DNA from: Pseudomonas sp. KUIN-1
Lineage (GTDB): Bacteria; Pseudomonadota; Gammaproteobacteria; Pseudomonadales; Pseudomonadaceae
Assembly (NCBI RefSeq): GCF_009176725.1
Contig: NZ_AP020337.1
Coordinates: forward strand, 4,099,501-4,163,500
Reading direction: 5' to 3'
DNA length: 64,000 nucleotides
Shown: one piece after another, positions 43,922 to 52,885 of the stretch
Position numbering within the stretch: position 1 is the stretch's first letter
Layout: every line of letters begins with the position of its first letter
Program-made: the position numbers and the translations under genes
Notes under the pieces: model-generated
The model's database searches: none
The model's input: the letters and a program-made list of their open reading frames with translations, nothing else
What the model was told of the DNA's origin: nothing

Positions 43922-44599
43922 ATGAGCGAGCTGTTACTAATTGATGATGATCAGGAGCTGTGCGAGCTGCTGAGCAGTTGGCTGAGCCAGGAAGGCTTTC
44001 AGGTACGCGCCTGTCACGACGGGAACAGCGCGCGCAAGGCATTGGCCGACGCTGCCCCGGCGGCCGTGGTGCTGGACGTGATGCTGCCCGATGGCAGTGG
44101 TCTGGAATTGCTCAAGCAATTACGCGCCGAACACCCTGACCTGCCGGTGGTCATGCTCTCGGCACGCGGCGAGCCGCTGGACCGTATTCTGGGTCTGGAG
44201 CTGGGCGCTGACGACTACCTGGCAAAGCCCTGCGACCCTCGCGAACTCACCGCCCGCCTGCGCGCCGTGCTGCGCCGCAGCCATCCGGTGGCGTCGTCCA
44301 GCCAGCTCGAACTGGGCGACCTGACTTTCAGCCCGATGCGCGGCGTGGTCAGTGTCGACGAGAAGGAACTGACCCTCACCGTGTCCGAAAGCCGTTTGCT
44401 GGAAGCGCTGATGCGCCAGCCCGGCGAGCCGTTGGACAAGCAGGAACTGGCGCAACTGGCCCTGGGCCGCAAACTGACCCTGTACGACCGCAGTCTGGAC
44501 ATGCACGTCAGCAACCTGCGCAAGAAAATCGGCCCGCACGCCGACGGCCGCCCGCGCATCGTCGCACTGCGCAGCCGCGGCTATTATTATGCTCTTTGA
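43922..44599 (+). CDS. OmpR-family response regulator (CpxR-like)
   Basis: The 225-residue product has a receiver domain with the acidic pair D8/D9, phospho-acceptor D52 in VVLDVMLPDGSG, and K102 in YLAKPCDP, followed by an OmpR-type winged helix (about residues 130-225) with LDMHVSNLRKKIG. Its gene precedes a periplasmic LTXXQ protein and a sensor kinase, the arrangement of Cpx-like envelope stress systems. Target genes are not identified. Confidence 0.93.
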   Translation: MSELLLIDDDQELCELLSSWLSQEGFQVRACHDGNSARKALADAAPAAVVLDVMLPDGSGLELLKQLRAEHPDLPVVMLSARGEPLDRILGLELGADDYLAKPCDPRELTARLRAVLRRSHPVASSSQLELGDLTFSPMRGVVSVDEKELTLTVSESRLLEALMRQPGEPLDKQELAQLALGRKLTLYDRSLDMHVSNLRKKIGPHADGRPRIVALRSRGYYYAL

Positions 44600-44602
44600 G
44601 CA

Positions 44603-44665
44603 GCTGCAAGCTACAAGCAGAGCGCTTCTGGCTTGAAGCTTGAAGCTGACAACTTGCAGCTGCCC
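44603..44665. repeat. AGCTTGAAGCTTGAAGCT-type intergenic repeat
   Basis: GCAAGCTACAAGC followed by GGCTTGAAGCTTGAAGCTGA and CTTGCAGCTGCCCC resembles the end of the heptamer array near 29.06 kb, including the final TTGCAGCTGCCC. It lies between the response regulator gene and the LTXXQ gene and could form hairpins through AGCT palindromes. Confidence 0.7.
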
Positions 44666-44763
44666 CTTACACAAGCTTTACCAAGCGCTGACTGCGCTTG
44701 ACCTTGATCTCCCTAGACTGGGCTCATCGGCATCGAGCCGCACTAGAGACAAGGAGATACACA

Positions 44764-45249
44764 ATGCGCAAGACCCTGATCGCTTTGATGTTTGCCACTG
44801 CCCTGCCGACCATTGCCATGGCTGCACCACCAGCACCACCTGCCGGTGGCCCGGATGCTGACGGACCTGCCATGCACATGGATCGCGATGACCGCGGCCC
44901 AGGCCCTGGCCCACGTATGGATCGCGGCCCTGGCCCGATGGGACCGATGGCTGAGCTGGACCTGACACGTGAACAGCGTCAGCAGATCGAACGCCTGATG
45001 CGCGAGCAAAAGCATGAGCGCCGCGAAATCACTCAAAGCTACCTGGAAAAAATGCCTGCTGCCGACCAGAAAGCAATGCACGACGAAATCGAAGCCAAAC
45101 GCTCCAAGACCGACAGCGAAGTTCGTGCACTGCTGAGGCCTGACCAGCAGAAGCTGTTTGACGAAATCAAGAAGAAAGAAGATGAGCGTCGCGCCGAATG
45201 GGCCGAGTTCAAGGCCTGGAAAGCGGCAAAAGCAGCAAAAACGCTGTAA
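44764..45249 (+). CDS. periplasmic LTXXQ (Spy/CpxP-like) protein
   Basis: The 161-residue product has a signal peptide (about residues 1-20, ending AMA), a Pro/Gly/Asp/Met-rich segment, then LDLTREQRQQIERLMREQKH, an LTXXQ motif, and long charged helices; a second relative LLRPDQQKLFDEIKKKEDE follows. Spy and CpxP are periplasmic chaperones or feedback inhibitors of CpxA. Placed between regulator and kinase genes, it likely plays the CpxP part. A rich AAGGAG site precedes the ATG. Confidence 0.9.
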   Translation: MRKTLIALMFATALPTIAMAAPPAPPAGGPDADGPAMHMDRDDRGPGPGPRMDRGPGPMGPMAELDLTREQRQQIERLMREQKHERREITQSYLEKMPAADQKAMHDEIEAKRSKTDSEVRALLRPDQQKLFDEIKKKEDERRAEWAEFKAWKAAKAAKTL

Positions 45250-45284
45250 CCATCAGGCCTCGCGGCCCGGTGAGTTGAACACAA

Positions 45285-45315
45285 CCCGGCATGCGCGCGC
45301 ATGCCGGGCTTTTTT
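45285..45315 (+). terminator. strong rho-independent terminator before the sensor kinase
   Basis: CCCGGCATGCGC followed at once by its perfect inverted copy and CTTTTTT make a 24-base palindrome with a T-tract. It lies 36 bases after the LTXXQ gene and only 20 bases before the GTG start of the kinase. Confidence 0.88.
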
Positions 45316-45335
45316 ACTGAGACCGAGGAAATCCC

Positions 45336-46685
45336 GTGCGTTCATTGTTCTGGCGAATCCTGGCCAGCTTCTGGCTGGCCATCGCTCTGGTAGGCGGCCT
45401 GTCGGTGCTCATGGGGCATATGCTCAATCAGGATGCGTGGATCCTCAGTCGTCATCCGGTGCTCAACTCGTTGCCCGAACAGTGGACGCAACGCTTCGAG
45501 GACAAGGGCGCGGATAACGCTCAGGAATTTCTTCAGGACATCAAACGACGCAATCGTATCGACACGCAAGTGCTCAGCGACAGCGGCGAGCCGATGGTGC
45601 GCGGCACCTTCCCGCCCCGCGCCGCAGCCCTGGAAGCGCGGCAGCGGGAAGACGACGATCAGGGGCGCAAACTGCCCTGGCGCCGCCTGGCCACCGAGTA
45701 CAGCAGCCCGAAGACCGGCGAAACCTACCTGTTTATCTACCGCGTTCCGCACCCGGAGCTCGACGAGTGGCACCGTCAGAGTCTGATGTGGCCGTTGAGC
45801 GCGCTGGGCATTGCCCTGGTGGTGCTGACCCTGTTCAGCCTGTTCGTGACGCTGTCGATTACCCGACCGCTGAGCCGCCTGCGCGGCGCAGTGTACGACC
45901 TGGGGCAAACCAGCTATCAACAGCACAGCCTCGGACAGCTGGCCAACCGCCGTGACGAATTCGGCGTGCTGGCCAAGGACTTCAACCGCATGGGTGCGCG
46001 CCTGCAAAGCCTGATTGGCAGCCAGCGCCAGTTGCTGCGCGATGTGTCTCATGAACTGCGCTCACCGCTGGCCCGGTTGCGCATCGCTCTGGCGCTGGCG
46101 GAACGCGCGGAGCCTGCCGAGCGTGAAAAGCTCTGGCCACGGCTGGGTCGTGAATGTGACCGGCTGGAGGCGTTGATCAGCGAGATTCTGGCCCTCGCAC
46201 GCCTCGACGCCGAGCTTCGTGGCCCTGAGCCCGTCGACATCGAAGCCCTGCTGCAGCGCCTGAAGAGTGACACACAGCTGGACGGTGTCGACCAGAATAT
46301 TCGCGTCGAGGTGCAGGACAACCTGCAGTTCAAAGGCTGGCCGGACATGATCGAACGTGCGCTGGACAACCTGCTGCGCAACGCGTTGCGCTTCAACCCG
46401 AGCGGCCAGAGCATCGATCTGCAGGCAACGCTGGTGGGCGATCACATCCGTCTGAGCGTTCGTGATCATGGCCCGGGGGTTGCCGACGAACACCTGACAC
46501 AACTGGGAGAGCCGTTTTACCGCGCCCCCGGCCAGACCACGCCGGGTCACGGTCTGGGGCTGGCGATCGCCAAACGCGCAGCGGAACGACATGGCGGCAC
46601 TCTGATGTTGGGCAATCACCCGGACGGCGGGTTTATCGCCACGCTGGATCTGCCCAGAGAGCCGCTCGGTTCATCGTCGGTCTGA
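45336..46685 (+). CDS. sensor histidine kinase (CpxA-like)
   Basis: The 449-residue product has an N-terminal helix (about residues 7-27), a periplasmic domain to about 150, a second helix (about 150-172), a HAMP domain, an HisKA domain with H239 in RDVSHELRSPLARLRI, and an HATPase domain with DNLLRNALRFNPSG, RDHGPGVADEHL and TPGHGLGLAIAKR. GTG start with GAGGAA upstream. It pairs with the regulator encoded two genes upstream; because of the intervening terminator it may need its own promoter or read-through. Confidence 0.93.
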   Translation: MRSLFWRILASFWLAIALVGGLSVLMGHMLNQDAWILSRHPVLNSLPEQWTQRFEDKGADNAQEFLQDIKRRNRIDTQVLSDSGEPMVRGTFPPRAAALEARQREDDDQGRKLPWRRLATEYSSPKTGETYLFIYRVPHPELDEWHRQSLMWPLSALGIALVVLTLFSLFVTLSITRPLSRLRGAVYDLGQTSYQQHSLGQLANRRDEFGVLAKDFNRMGARLQSLIGSQRQLLRDVSHELRSPLARLRIALALAERAEPAEREKLWPRLGRECDRLEALISEILALARLDAELRGPEPVDIEALLQRLKSDTQLDGVDQNIRVEVQDNLQFKGWPDMIERALDNLLRNALRFNPSGQSIDLQATLVGDHIRLSVRDHGPGVADEHLTQLGEPFYRAPGQTTPGHGLGLAIAKRAAERHGGTLMLGNHPDGGFIATLDLPREPLGSSSV

Positions 46686-47246
46686 TCAGCCCTGCCACTC
46701 GCTGACAAACCCGCCCGTATCGACTTTTGGTGCTTCGCGCGGCGGGTTCAGCGGGGTGCCCAGATACAGAAAGCCGAGCACTTCTTCGCCGGCTTCAAGG
46801 CCGAAGCCTTTGGCTACCTGCGGCGCATAGGACAGCTCGCCAGTCCTCCAGACCGCACCGATACCCAGTGCATAAGCTGCCAGCAACACACCATGGGCGG
46901 CGCATCCGGCGGTGATCCGTTGTTCTGAGTGCGGGACTTTGAAGTGGTCCTGCAAGCGCGCGATCACGACCACCACCAAGGGTGCGCGAAACGGGCCAAG
47001 ACGGGCCTTTTCCAGCGCCTGCGGGGTAACTTCTGCGCCACTCTCCTGCAGCGCCTGCGCCAGCATCTCGCCCATGCGCTCACGGGCCGCGCCTTCGACC
47101 GTCAGAAAACGATACGGCTTGAGCTGTCCATGATCCGGGGCGCGCAATGCGGCACCGAACAGGATTTCCCGCTGCGCAGCGTCCGGGGCCGGGTCGACCA
47201 GTCGTGGAACCGATACACGATTGAGCAAAACGTCGAGCGCCTGCAT
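46686..47246 (-). CDS. nitroreductase family protein (YdjA-like)
   Basis: The 186-residue product is a short nitroreductase with FMN-binding features: LFGAALRAPDHGQLKPYRFL near the N-terminus and YALGIGAVWRTGELSYAP. Size and motifs fit YdjA-type flavoproteins whose physiological substrate is unknown. Start at MQALDVLLNRVS with an AAGGAGA site. It converges with the sensor kinase; their stops are adjacent. Confidence 0.92.
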   Translation of the reverse strand: MQALDVLLNRVSVPRLVDPAPDAAQREILFGAALRAPDHGQLKPYRFLTVEGAARERMGEMLAQALQESGAEVTPQALEKARLGPFRAPLVVVVIARLQDHFKVPHSEQRITAGCAAHGVLLAAYALGIGAVWRTGELSYAPQVAKGFGLEAGEEVLGFLYLGTPLNPPREAPKVDTGGFVSEWQG

Positions 47247-47419
47247 GGACTGTCTCCTTGAAAAGTGATCGAGCATTCTAGAGCCTGTTTAGCGTCAATA
47301 ACGAGTGCGACGGACAATTCGTTACCTCTGCGCTTGCAGCCGGTCCTCGGCCGCGCCGGTTTACATGCCCTCAAGCGCAGGTAGAATGGCGCCTTTCCTC
47401 ACACCAGCCAGAGCCTGTC

Positions 47420-48874
47420 ATGTCGTTGCCGACCTTGCGTATCATCGGTTTCATTATCGGCATCTTCCTGATCACCCTGGCCGTTGCCATGATCGTACCC
47501 ATGGCCACGCTGGTCATCTACGACCGTTTCGAAGACCTGCGCGAGTTTCTCTGGGCCAGCGCCATCACCTTTATCGCCGGCCTGGCGCTGGTGGTGCCCG
47601 GACGTCCCGACAACGTTCAGTTGCGCCCGCGGGACATGTACATGCTGACCGTCTCCAGCTGGATCGTGGTGTGCATTTTTGCCGCCCTGCCCTTTCTTCT
47701 GACCCAGCACATCAGTTACACCGACTCGTTCTTCGAGAGCATGTCCGGCATCACGGCCACCGGCTCGACAGTACTCAGCCATCTCGACAGCATGTCACCG
47801 GGCATTCTGATCTGGCGTTCGATGTTGCACTGGCTGGGCGGTATCGGCTTCATCGGTATGGCCGTGGCGATTCTGCCCTTGCTGCGCATCGGCGGCATGC
47901 GTCTGTTTCAGACCGAGTCCTCGGACCGCTCGGAAAAGGTCATGCCCCGCTCGCACATGGTGGCCAAGTTCATCGTGCTCGCCTACGTGGGCTTTACCGC
48001 GCTGGGCAGCCTGGCTTTCTGGGCGGCGGGCATGAGTCTGTTCGACGCGATCAACCATGCGATGTCGGCGATTTCCACCGGCGGGTTCTCTACCTCCGAC
48101 CAGTCGCTGGCCAAATGGCCGCAACCGGCGGTGCACTGGGTGGCGATCGTGGTGATGATCCTCGGCAGCCTGCCCTTTACCCTGTATGTCGCGACCCTGC
48201 GCGGCAACCGCAAGGCGTTGATCAAGGATGAGCAGGTTCAGGGCCTGATCGGGTTGCTGTTGATTACCTGGCTGGTCATGACCGTCTGGTACGCCAACAC
48301 CACGGACCTGCCGTGGACCGAGGCGCTGCGCCATGTCGCGCTGAACGTGACTTCGGTGGTGACGACGACGGGTTTTGCACTCGGTGACTACAGCCTGTGG
48401 GGCAACTTCTCGCTGATGTTGTTCTTTTATCTGGGCTTTATCGGCGGCTGTTCCGGCTCGACAGCGGGCGGAGTGAAGATCTTCCGCTTTCAGGTGGCCT
48501 ACATTCTGCTCAAGACCAACCTCAATCAACTGATCCATCCGCGCGCGGTGATGAAGCAGAAATACAACGGCCATCGGCTGGACGACGAGATCGTGCGCTC
48601 GATCCTGACCTTTTCGTTTTTCTTCACGATCACTATCTGTCTGATCGCGCTGATGCTGTCGCTGCTCGGGCTGGACTGGATGACTGCGCTGACTGGCGCT
48701 GCCAGTACGGTATCGGGTGTGGGACCAGGGCTGGGTGAGGTCATCGGGCCGGCGGGCAATTTCTCTACCCTGCCGGATGCGGCCAAATGGATTCTGTCCG
48801 GCGGTATGCTGCTTGGCCGTCTGGAAATCATTACTGTGCTGGTGCTCTGTGTACCGGCATTCTGGCGGCATTGA
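47420..48874 (+). CDS. trkH: Trk system potassium uptake protein TrkH
   Basis: The 484-residue product shows the repeated M1-P-M2 organisation of TrkH/KtrB: selectivity-filter-like loops near ITATGSTVLSHLDSM, AISTGGFSTSD, VTTTGFALGDYS and VSGVGPGLGEV, with about ten transmembrane segments. It imports K+ with NAD-binding TrkA encoded elsewhere. The first ATG is used; the ribosome site is weak. It is transcribed alone, followed by a 650-base repetitive gap. Confidence 0.94.
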   Translation: MSLPTLRIIGFIIGIFLITLAVAMIVPMATLVIYDRFEDLREFLWASAITFIAGLALVVPGRPDNVQLRPRDMYMLTVSSWIVVCIFAALPFLLTQHISYTDSFFESMSGITATGSTVLSHLDSMSPGILIWRSMLHWLGGIGFIGMAVAILPLLRIGGMRLFQTESSDRSEKVMPRSHMVAKFIVLAYVGFTALGSLAFWAAGMSLFDAINHAMSAISTGGFSTSDQSLAKWPQPAVHWVAIVVMILGSLPFTLYVATLRGNRKALIKDEQVQGLIGLLLITWLVMTVWYANTTDLPWTEALRHVALNVTSVVTTTGFALGDYSLWGNFSLMLFFYLGFIGGCSGSTAGGVKIFRFQVAYILLKTNLNQLIHPRAVMKQKYNGHRLDDEIVRSILTFSFFFTITICLIALMLSLLGLDWMTALTGAASTVSGVGPGLGEVIGPAGNFSTLPDAAKWILSGGMLLGRLEIITVLVLCVPAFWRH

Positions 48875-48888
48875 GGCCTGGCAGAGGC

Positions 48889-49440
48889 CGCGGGCAAGGC
48901 ATTATTTATCGTCCCCATGCTGCGCGTGGGCATGCAGTTCGTGACGCTCCGCGTCACACCCCGGCTCTGCGATGTCAGGTGGATTGGTGTTCAGCTCAGG
49001 TCACCTTTTCGCCCCTCGGCGACTCACGTTGAGGGACCAAGTGAGCAACGTCAGTGCCATCGTGTTCGAAAAGCACCTTAGAGTAGTTTTGCTAGAGGCA
49101 CGGTTCGGAAACTGATGACTATCGTCCCCACGCTCCGCGTGGGAATGCAGTTCGTGACGCTCCGCGTCACACAGCGGTTCTGTGACATCAGCTGGATTGA
49201 CGTTCGGCTCAGGTCACCTTTTCGCCCCTCGGCGAGTTACTTGATGAGGCCAAAGTAACCAAATCCTTTCGCTCCTGTTTCCGGCCCGACTTCGTCGGGT
49301 TCCTTCGCCCTGTCACTGACGTCGCACTATGCGTCGTCAGTGCCATTGCGGTTGAAAAGCGCTTTTGCGGCAGTGGCTGCGGGCAAGGCATTAGATTGTT
49401 TTGCTATCGTTCCAACGCTGCGCGTGGGCACGATAGTCGT
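48889..49440. repeat. duplicated intergenic element with paired hairpins (copies A and B plus a partial)
   Basis: Copy A (core 48909-49022) and copy B (core 49122-49235) are both 114 bases and clearly homologous: hairpins CACGCTCCGCGTG and GTGACGCTCCGCGTCAC, then TCAGGTCACCTTTTCGCCCC. Both continue to CGTCAGTGCCAT, but B carries about 90 extra bases (TGAGGCCAAAGTAACCAAAT onward). A third start, GCGGGCAAGGCATTA plus the first hairpin, lies at 49379-49430. The 48875-49532 gap has no gene that I support. Confidence 0.85.
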
Positions 49441-49532
49441 AAACATGAGCACGACTCGAATACTCCACATCGGCACGACAGTCGGCTAAATGTGTGTGTA
49501 TAACAACAAGAGCCCACACGAGGACAGGCACC

Positions 49533-49844
49533 GTGGATACCATCAGGCGTTTTTCGAGCTTTGCCGAGTTCTATCCTTTTTATCTTGCCGAGCACAGCAG
49601 TGCTACCAGCCGACGCTTGCATTTTGTCGGTACGTCTCTGGTGATTTTCCTGTTGGCGTTTGGTGTGGGCAGCGGTCGGTGGGGGTTGTTATGGTTATTG
49701 CCGGTCGCGGGTTACGGCTTCGCGTGGGCCGGGCATTTCTTCTTCGAGAAGAACCGCCCGGCCACGTTCAAGCATCCGTTTTACAGTCTGCTCGGCGACT
49801 TCGTGATGTATCGCGACATGCTCTTGGGCAAGGTGCCGTTCTAG
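49533..49844 (+). CDS. DUF962/Mpo1-like membrane protein
   Basis: The 103-residue product has RRFSSFAEFYPFYLAEHSSA and LHFVGTSLVIFLLAF, then two more hydrophobic stretches and GHFFFEKNRPATFKHPFYSL, the pattern of DUF962. The yeast relative Mpo1 is an Fe(II) dioxygenase acting on 2-hydroxy fatty acids, with conserved histidines seen here. The GTG start follows GAGGA. Bacterial function is unproven. Confidence 0.9.
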   Translation: MDTIRRFSSFAEFYPFYLAEHSSATSRRLHFVGTSLVIFLLAFGVGSGRWGLLWLLPVAGYGFAWAGHFFFEKNRPATFKHPFYSLLGDFVMYRDMLLGKVPF

Positions 49845-49854
49845 GCCGGTTGCT

Positions 49855-50676
49855 TCAGGCAAGCGTTTCGCTGGCGGGTTCTTCGACCGCAACCTGTTGC
49901 GCCTTCAAATACGCATCCGCCAGGCGGAACAGTTCGATGTTGCCGTCCAGGTGTTCGATCAGGGCGGTACAGGATTCGACCCAGTCGCCGCAGTTGAGGT
50001 ATTCCACGCCGCCCACCTGGCGAATTTCCGCATGGTGTATGTGCCCGCAGACCACCCCGTCCAGCCCGCGCTTCACGCATTCGTGGGCGATGGCTTCCTC
50101 GAAATCGCTGATGAAGTTCACTGCACTCTTGACCTTGTGCTTGAGGTACGCCGACAGCGACCAGTAGCCATAGCCGTATTTGGCGCGCCAGTGGTTGAGC
50201 CAGCGGTTGAGGGTCAGGGTGAATTCATAGGCCGAGTCGCCCAGAAAGGCCAGCCAGCGGTGGTAGCGGGTGATCACGTCGAACTGGTCGCCGTGAATGA
50301 CCAGAAAGCGACGTCCATCGGCCGTGACGTGCTCGACTTCGTCGACCAGCTGGATGTTGCCCAGCACCAGCTTGGAGTAACGGCGCAGGAATTCATCGTG
50401 ATTGCCGGTGACATAAATGACTTCGGTGCCGCGCTTGCTCATGGTCAGCAAGCGGCGAATCACGTTGGTGTGTGCTTGTGGCCAGTACATGCCGCCGCGC
50501 AGTTTCCAGCCATCGATGATGTCGCCGACCAGGTACACCTTGTCAGCCTGATAGCGCTTGAGAAAAGCGGAAAGGTGCTCGGCCTGGCAATCACGTGTAC
50601 CCAGATGAACGTCGGAAATCCACAAGGTGCGCACGCGCTGTTTGCGGCTGGGTGTGGCGAGCTGAGCACTGGTCAT
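49855..50676 (-). CDS. LpxH-like metallophosphoesterase
   Basis: The 273-residue product has the calcineurin-like metal motifs DVHLGTRD, VGDIIDGW, VTGNHDEFLRR, VIHGDQFD and CGHIHHAEI in order. UDP-2,3-diacylglucosamine hydrolases (LpxH/LpxH2) have this set, but pseudomonads also carry a separate LpxH, so the substrate may differ. The start MTSAQLATPSRKQRV is chosen over an upstream one. It converges with the DUF962 gene. Confidence 0.88.
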   Translation of the reverse strand: MTSAQLATPSRKQRVRTLWISDVHLGTRDCQAEHLSAFLKRYQADKVYLVGDIIDGWKLRGGMYWPQAHTNVIRRLLTMSKRGTEVIYVTGNHDEFLRRYSKLVLGNIQLVDEVEHVTADGRRFLVIHGDQFDVITRYHRWLAFLGDSAYEFTLTLNRWLNHWRAKYGYGYWSLSAYLKHKVKSAVNFISDFEEAIAHECVKRGLDGVVCGHIHHAEIRQVGGVEYLNCGDWVESCTALIEHLDGNIELFRLADAYLKAQQVAVEEPASETLA

Positions 50677-50769
50677 GTAACGACCTCCGGCAGGGTTTCC
50701 AGAAGAGTGGAGCATGCCGGTTAACCGAATGTGACACGTGCGTGGCGATGTCGTGACAGCGGCCCTGTA

Positions 50770-51072
50770 TTACTGAGGGCTTGCCGGAGTATGACGGTCG
50801 TTATGGCCCAGATCGCGGGCCGGGTCGATCTGGTCCCGCAGCCGTTGCTTGAGCACTTTGGCTTCGGGAAAGCCGCCGTCGGCCTTGCGCTCCCAGAGTT
50901 GTACGCCGTCGCAGGTAATGCGGAACACGCCGCCGGTGCCTGGCTGCAGCGAGACTTTACCCAGATCGTCACTGAAGGTGCTCAGCAGTTCCTGGGCCAG
51001 CCAGGCAGCGCGCAACAGCCACTGGCATTGAATGCAATAGGTGATGATGACTTCAGGCTTTTCGGCAGGCAT
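50770..51072 (-). CDS. SelT/SelW/SelH-family thioredoxin-like protein
   Basis: The 100-residue product has a CxxC redox motif, C13 and C16 in ITYCIQCQWLLRAAWL, and GTGGVFRITCDGVQLWERK further on: the Rdx/SelW pattern with cysteine in place of selenocysteine. A role in thiol redox chemistry is likely but unproven. It sits beside the organosulfur genes, 52 bases ahead of the ATPase gene. Confidence 0.9.
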   Translation of the reverse strand: MPAEKPEVIITYCIQCQWLLRAAWLAQELLSTFSDDLGKVSLQPGTGGVFRITCDGVQLWERKADGGFPEAKVLKQRLRDQIDPARDLGHNDRHTPASPQ

Positions 51073-51124
51073 GGGCGTCCCTCTTCGGAAATTCAGACGA
51101 CCATGATACGCAGCGTGCGCCGAA

Positions 51125-51949
51125 TCAACGAGCGTTGGCGAAGCGGCGCAATGCGCTGAGGGTCACGTCCTGTTCTGGCGCTTGCGGTGCGCTATCGACA
51201 GCCGCGTGCACCTTGACGCCCAGCAAGCCCAGCAAGCGGCTGCGAATCAGCTGAAACCCGGCCTGCCCGCTGTCGCGCTGGCGCGGCAGGTCGACGCGGA
51301 TGTCGTCGGCAATCCTGCCGTCGGCCAGCACGTTGACCCGGTCAGCGAGCAGGATCGCCTCATCGACATCGTGCGTCACCAGCAGCACCGCCGGGGTGTG
51401 TTTGCGCCACAGGTCGATGATCAACTGATGCATGCGAATGCGCGTCAACGCATCGAGTGCGGCAAAAGGCTCGTCGAGCAGCAACAGTTTTGGCTCACGG
51501 ACTAGCCCTCGCGCCAGCGCCACACGCTGCGCTTCGCCGCCGGACAAGGTGGCAGGAAAGGCATTCAGCCGATGCGCCAGGCCAACCTCGGTCAACGCCG
51601 CTTCGGCCCGAGCCTTGGCATCGTTGATACGCAAGCCGAGAACCACGTTCTTCCAGGCGCTTTTCCACGGCATCAGGCGCGGTTCCTGAAACACCGCCGC
51701 ACGTGCCACCGGCACACGCAGTTCGCCGCTGTCGATCTCGTCCAGCCCGGCCAGGGTGCGCAGCAAGGTGGTCTTGCCGGAGCCACTGGCGCCGAGCAAG
51801 GCGACAAATTCGCCAGAAGCAATGTCCAGATTCAGCCCGTCGATGACCCGTTGCCGGCCAAACTGGCGCACCACGTTGCGCAGTTGTACAGGCGCCTGCC
51901 CCGCCTCGGGAGACACGGATGGAGTGTTGCGCAGATCAGGAGTCGCCAT
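51125..51949 (-). CDS. sulfonate-type ABC transporter ATP-binding protein (SsuB-like)
   Basis: The 274-residue product has Walker A LLGASGSGKTTLLRTL, signature LSGGEAQRVALARGL, Walker B LLLDEPFAALD and H-loop VTHDVDEA, and belongs to the SsuB/TauB/NrtD group importing sulfonates, taurine or nitrate. It begins four bases after the permease gene and surely works with it and with a periplasmic protein, probably the one encoded near 57.7 kb. Confidence 0.92.
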   Translation of the reverse strand: MATPDLRNTPSVSPEAGQAPVQLRNVVRQFGRQRVIDGLNLDIASGEFVALLGASGSGKTTLLRTLAGLDEIDSGELRVPVARAAVFQEPRLMPWKSAWKNVVLGLRINDAKARAEAALTEVGLAHRLNAFPATLSGGEAQRVALARGLVREPKLLLLDEPFAALDALTRIRMHQLIIDLWRKHTPAVLLVTHDVDEAILLADRVNVLADGRIADDIRVDLPRQRDSGQAGFQLIRSRLLGLLGVKVHAAVDSAPQAPEQDVTLSALRRFANAR

Positions 51950-51953
51950 GTGT

Positions 51954-52811
51954 TCAATGCCTCACGAAGGTCGGTCGCCAGGCCAGCGCATAGCGCTCCA
52001 GCGTGCGAATGATGGCGTCGATCACCAGGCCAAGGACGCTGTAGATCAACAGGCAGATAACGATCACATCAGTGCGCATGAAGTCCCGTGCATCACTGGC
52101 CAGATAACCGATGCCAGCGGTGGTGTTGATTTGCTCGACAAAGACCAGGGCCAGCCACGAAATACCCAGTGAATAGCGCAGCCCGACAAAAAACGCAGGC
52201 AGCGAACCGGGCAGGATGACGTGCCAGATCAGTTCGCGGCGGCTCAAGCCGAGCGTATTGGCAGCCTCGATCAGTTTCGGGTCGATATTGCGGATGCCGG
52301 AAAACAGGTTCAGGTAAACCGGAAAGGTGGTGCCCATGACGATCAGCGCCACTTTGGTGAACTCGCCAATGCCGAACCAGAGGATGAACAGTGGCACCAA
52401 TGCCAGCGAGGGAATGGTGCGCAACATCTGCATGGGCGAGTCGAGAACGATTTCGCCGCGCCGGGAAAGCCCGGTCACCAGCGCAGCGACCACGCCGATG
52501 CTGACGCCAATGCTCAAGCCCAACAGTGCCCGTTGCAACGAGACCCACAAGTGGTGGGCCAGTTCGCCCGAAACGATCATCGACCAGAGCGTACCGCCGA
52601 TCTGCGATGGCGCGGCAATCACGCGGACGGGCAGCAGGCCGGTTTGTGAGGCCAGTTCCCAGAGCAGCAACAGCACCAGCGGGCTGAGCAGACGCAAGAC
52701 AAAGCCCGGCACTTGCCAGCGCGGGCGACCCGATTGCGAGACGCGCCCCTGTTCGGGTTTGTTCACCACCAGAAAACCGGGTTCTGCGGGGTTGAGCGTT
52801 GTGTCAGACAT
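51954..52811 (-). CDS. sulfonate-type ABC transporter permease (SsuC-like)
   Basis: The 285-residue product has six hydrophobic helices and the EAA loop NTLGLSRRELIWHVILPGSL of the SsuC/TauC family. I start at MSDTTLNPAEPG behind an AAGGATG site. It is divergent from the flavin monooxygenase gene across a gap with a large inverted repeat. Substrate not fixed by sequence. Confidence 0.92.
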   Translation of the reverse strand: MSDTTLNPAEPGFLVVNKPEQGRVSQSGRPRWQVPGFVLRLLSPLVLLLLWELASQTGLLPVRVIAAPSQIGGTLWSMIVSGELAHHLWVSLQRALLGLSIGVSIGVVAALVTGLSRRGEIVLDSPMQMLRTIPSLALVPLFILWFGIGEFTKVALIVMGTTFPVYLNLFSGIRNIDPKLIEAANTLGLSRRELIWHVILPGSLPAFFVGLRYSLGISWLALVFVEQINTTAGIGYLASDARDFMRTDVIVICLLIYSVLGLVIDAIIRTLERYALAWRPTFVRH

Positions 52812-52885
52812 GGGTACATCCTTCCTGGACAAACCGGGCAGGACGCACCCGATGCATTATGAAGGCCATATTATGAGCATAAGAA

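Noticed and set aside
45336-46685. Hybrid kinase
   Set aside because: The protein ends after the HATPase domain with no receiver domain; it is an ordinary sensor kinase.
49209-49391. 60-codon minus-strand frame in the intergenic repeat
   Set aside because: It lies in a dispersed repeat and lacks a ribosome site; the arginine/serine-rich peptide is typical of translated repeats in pseudomonads.
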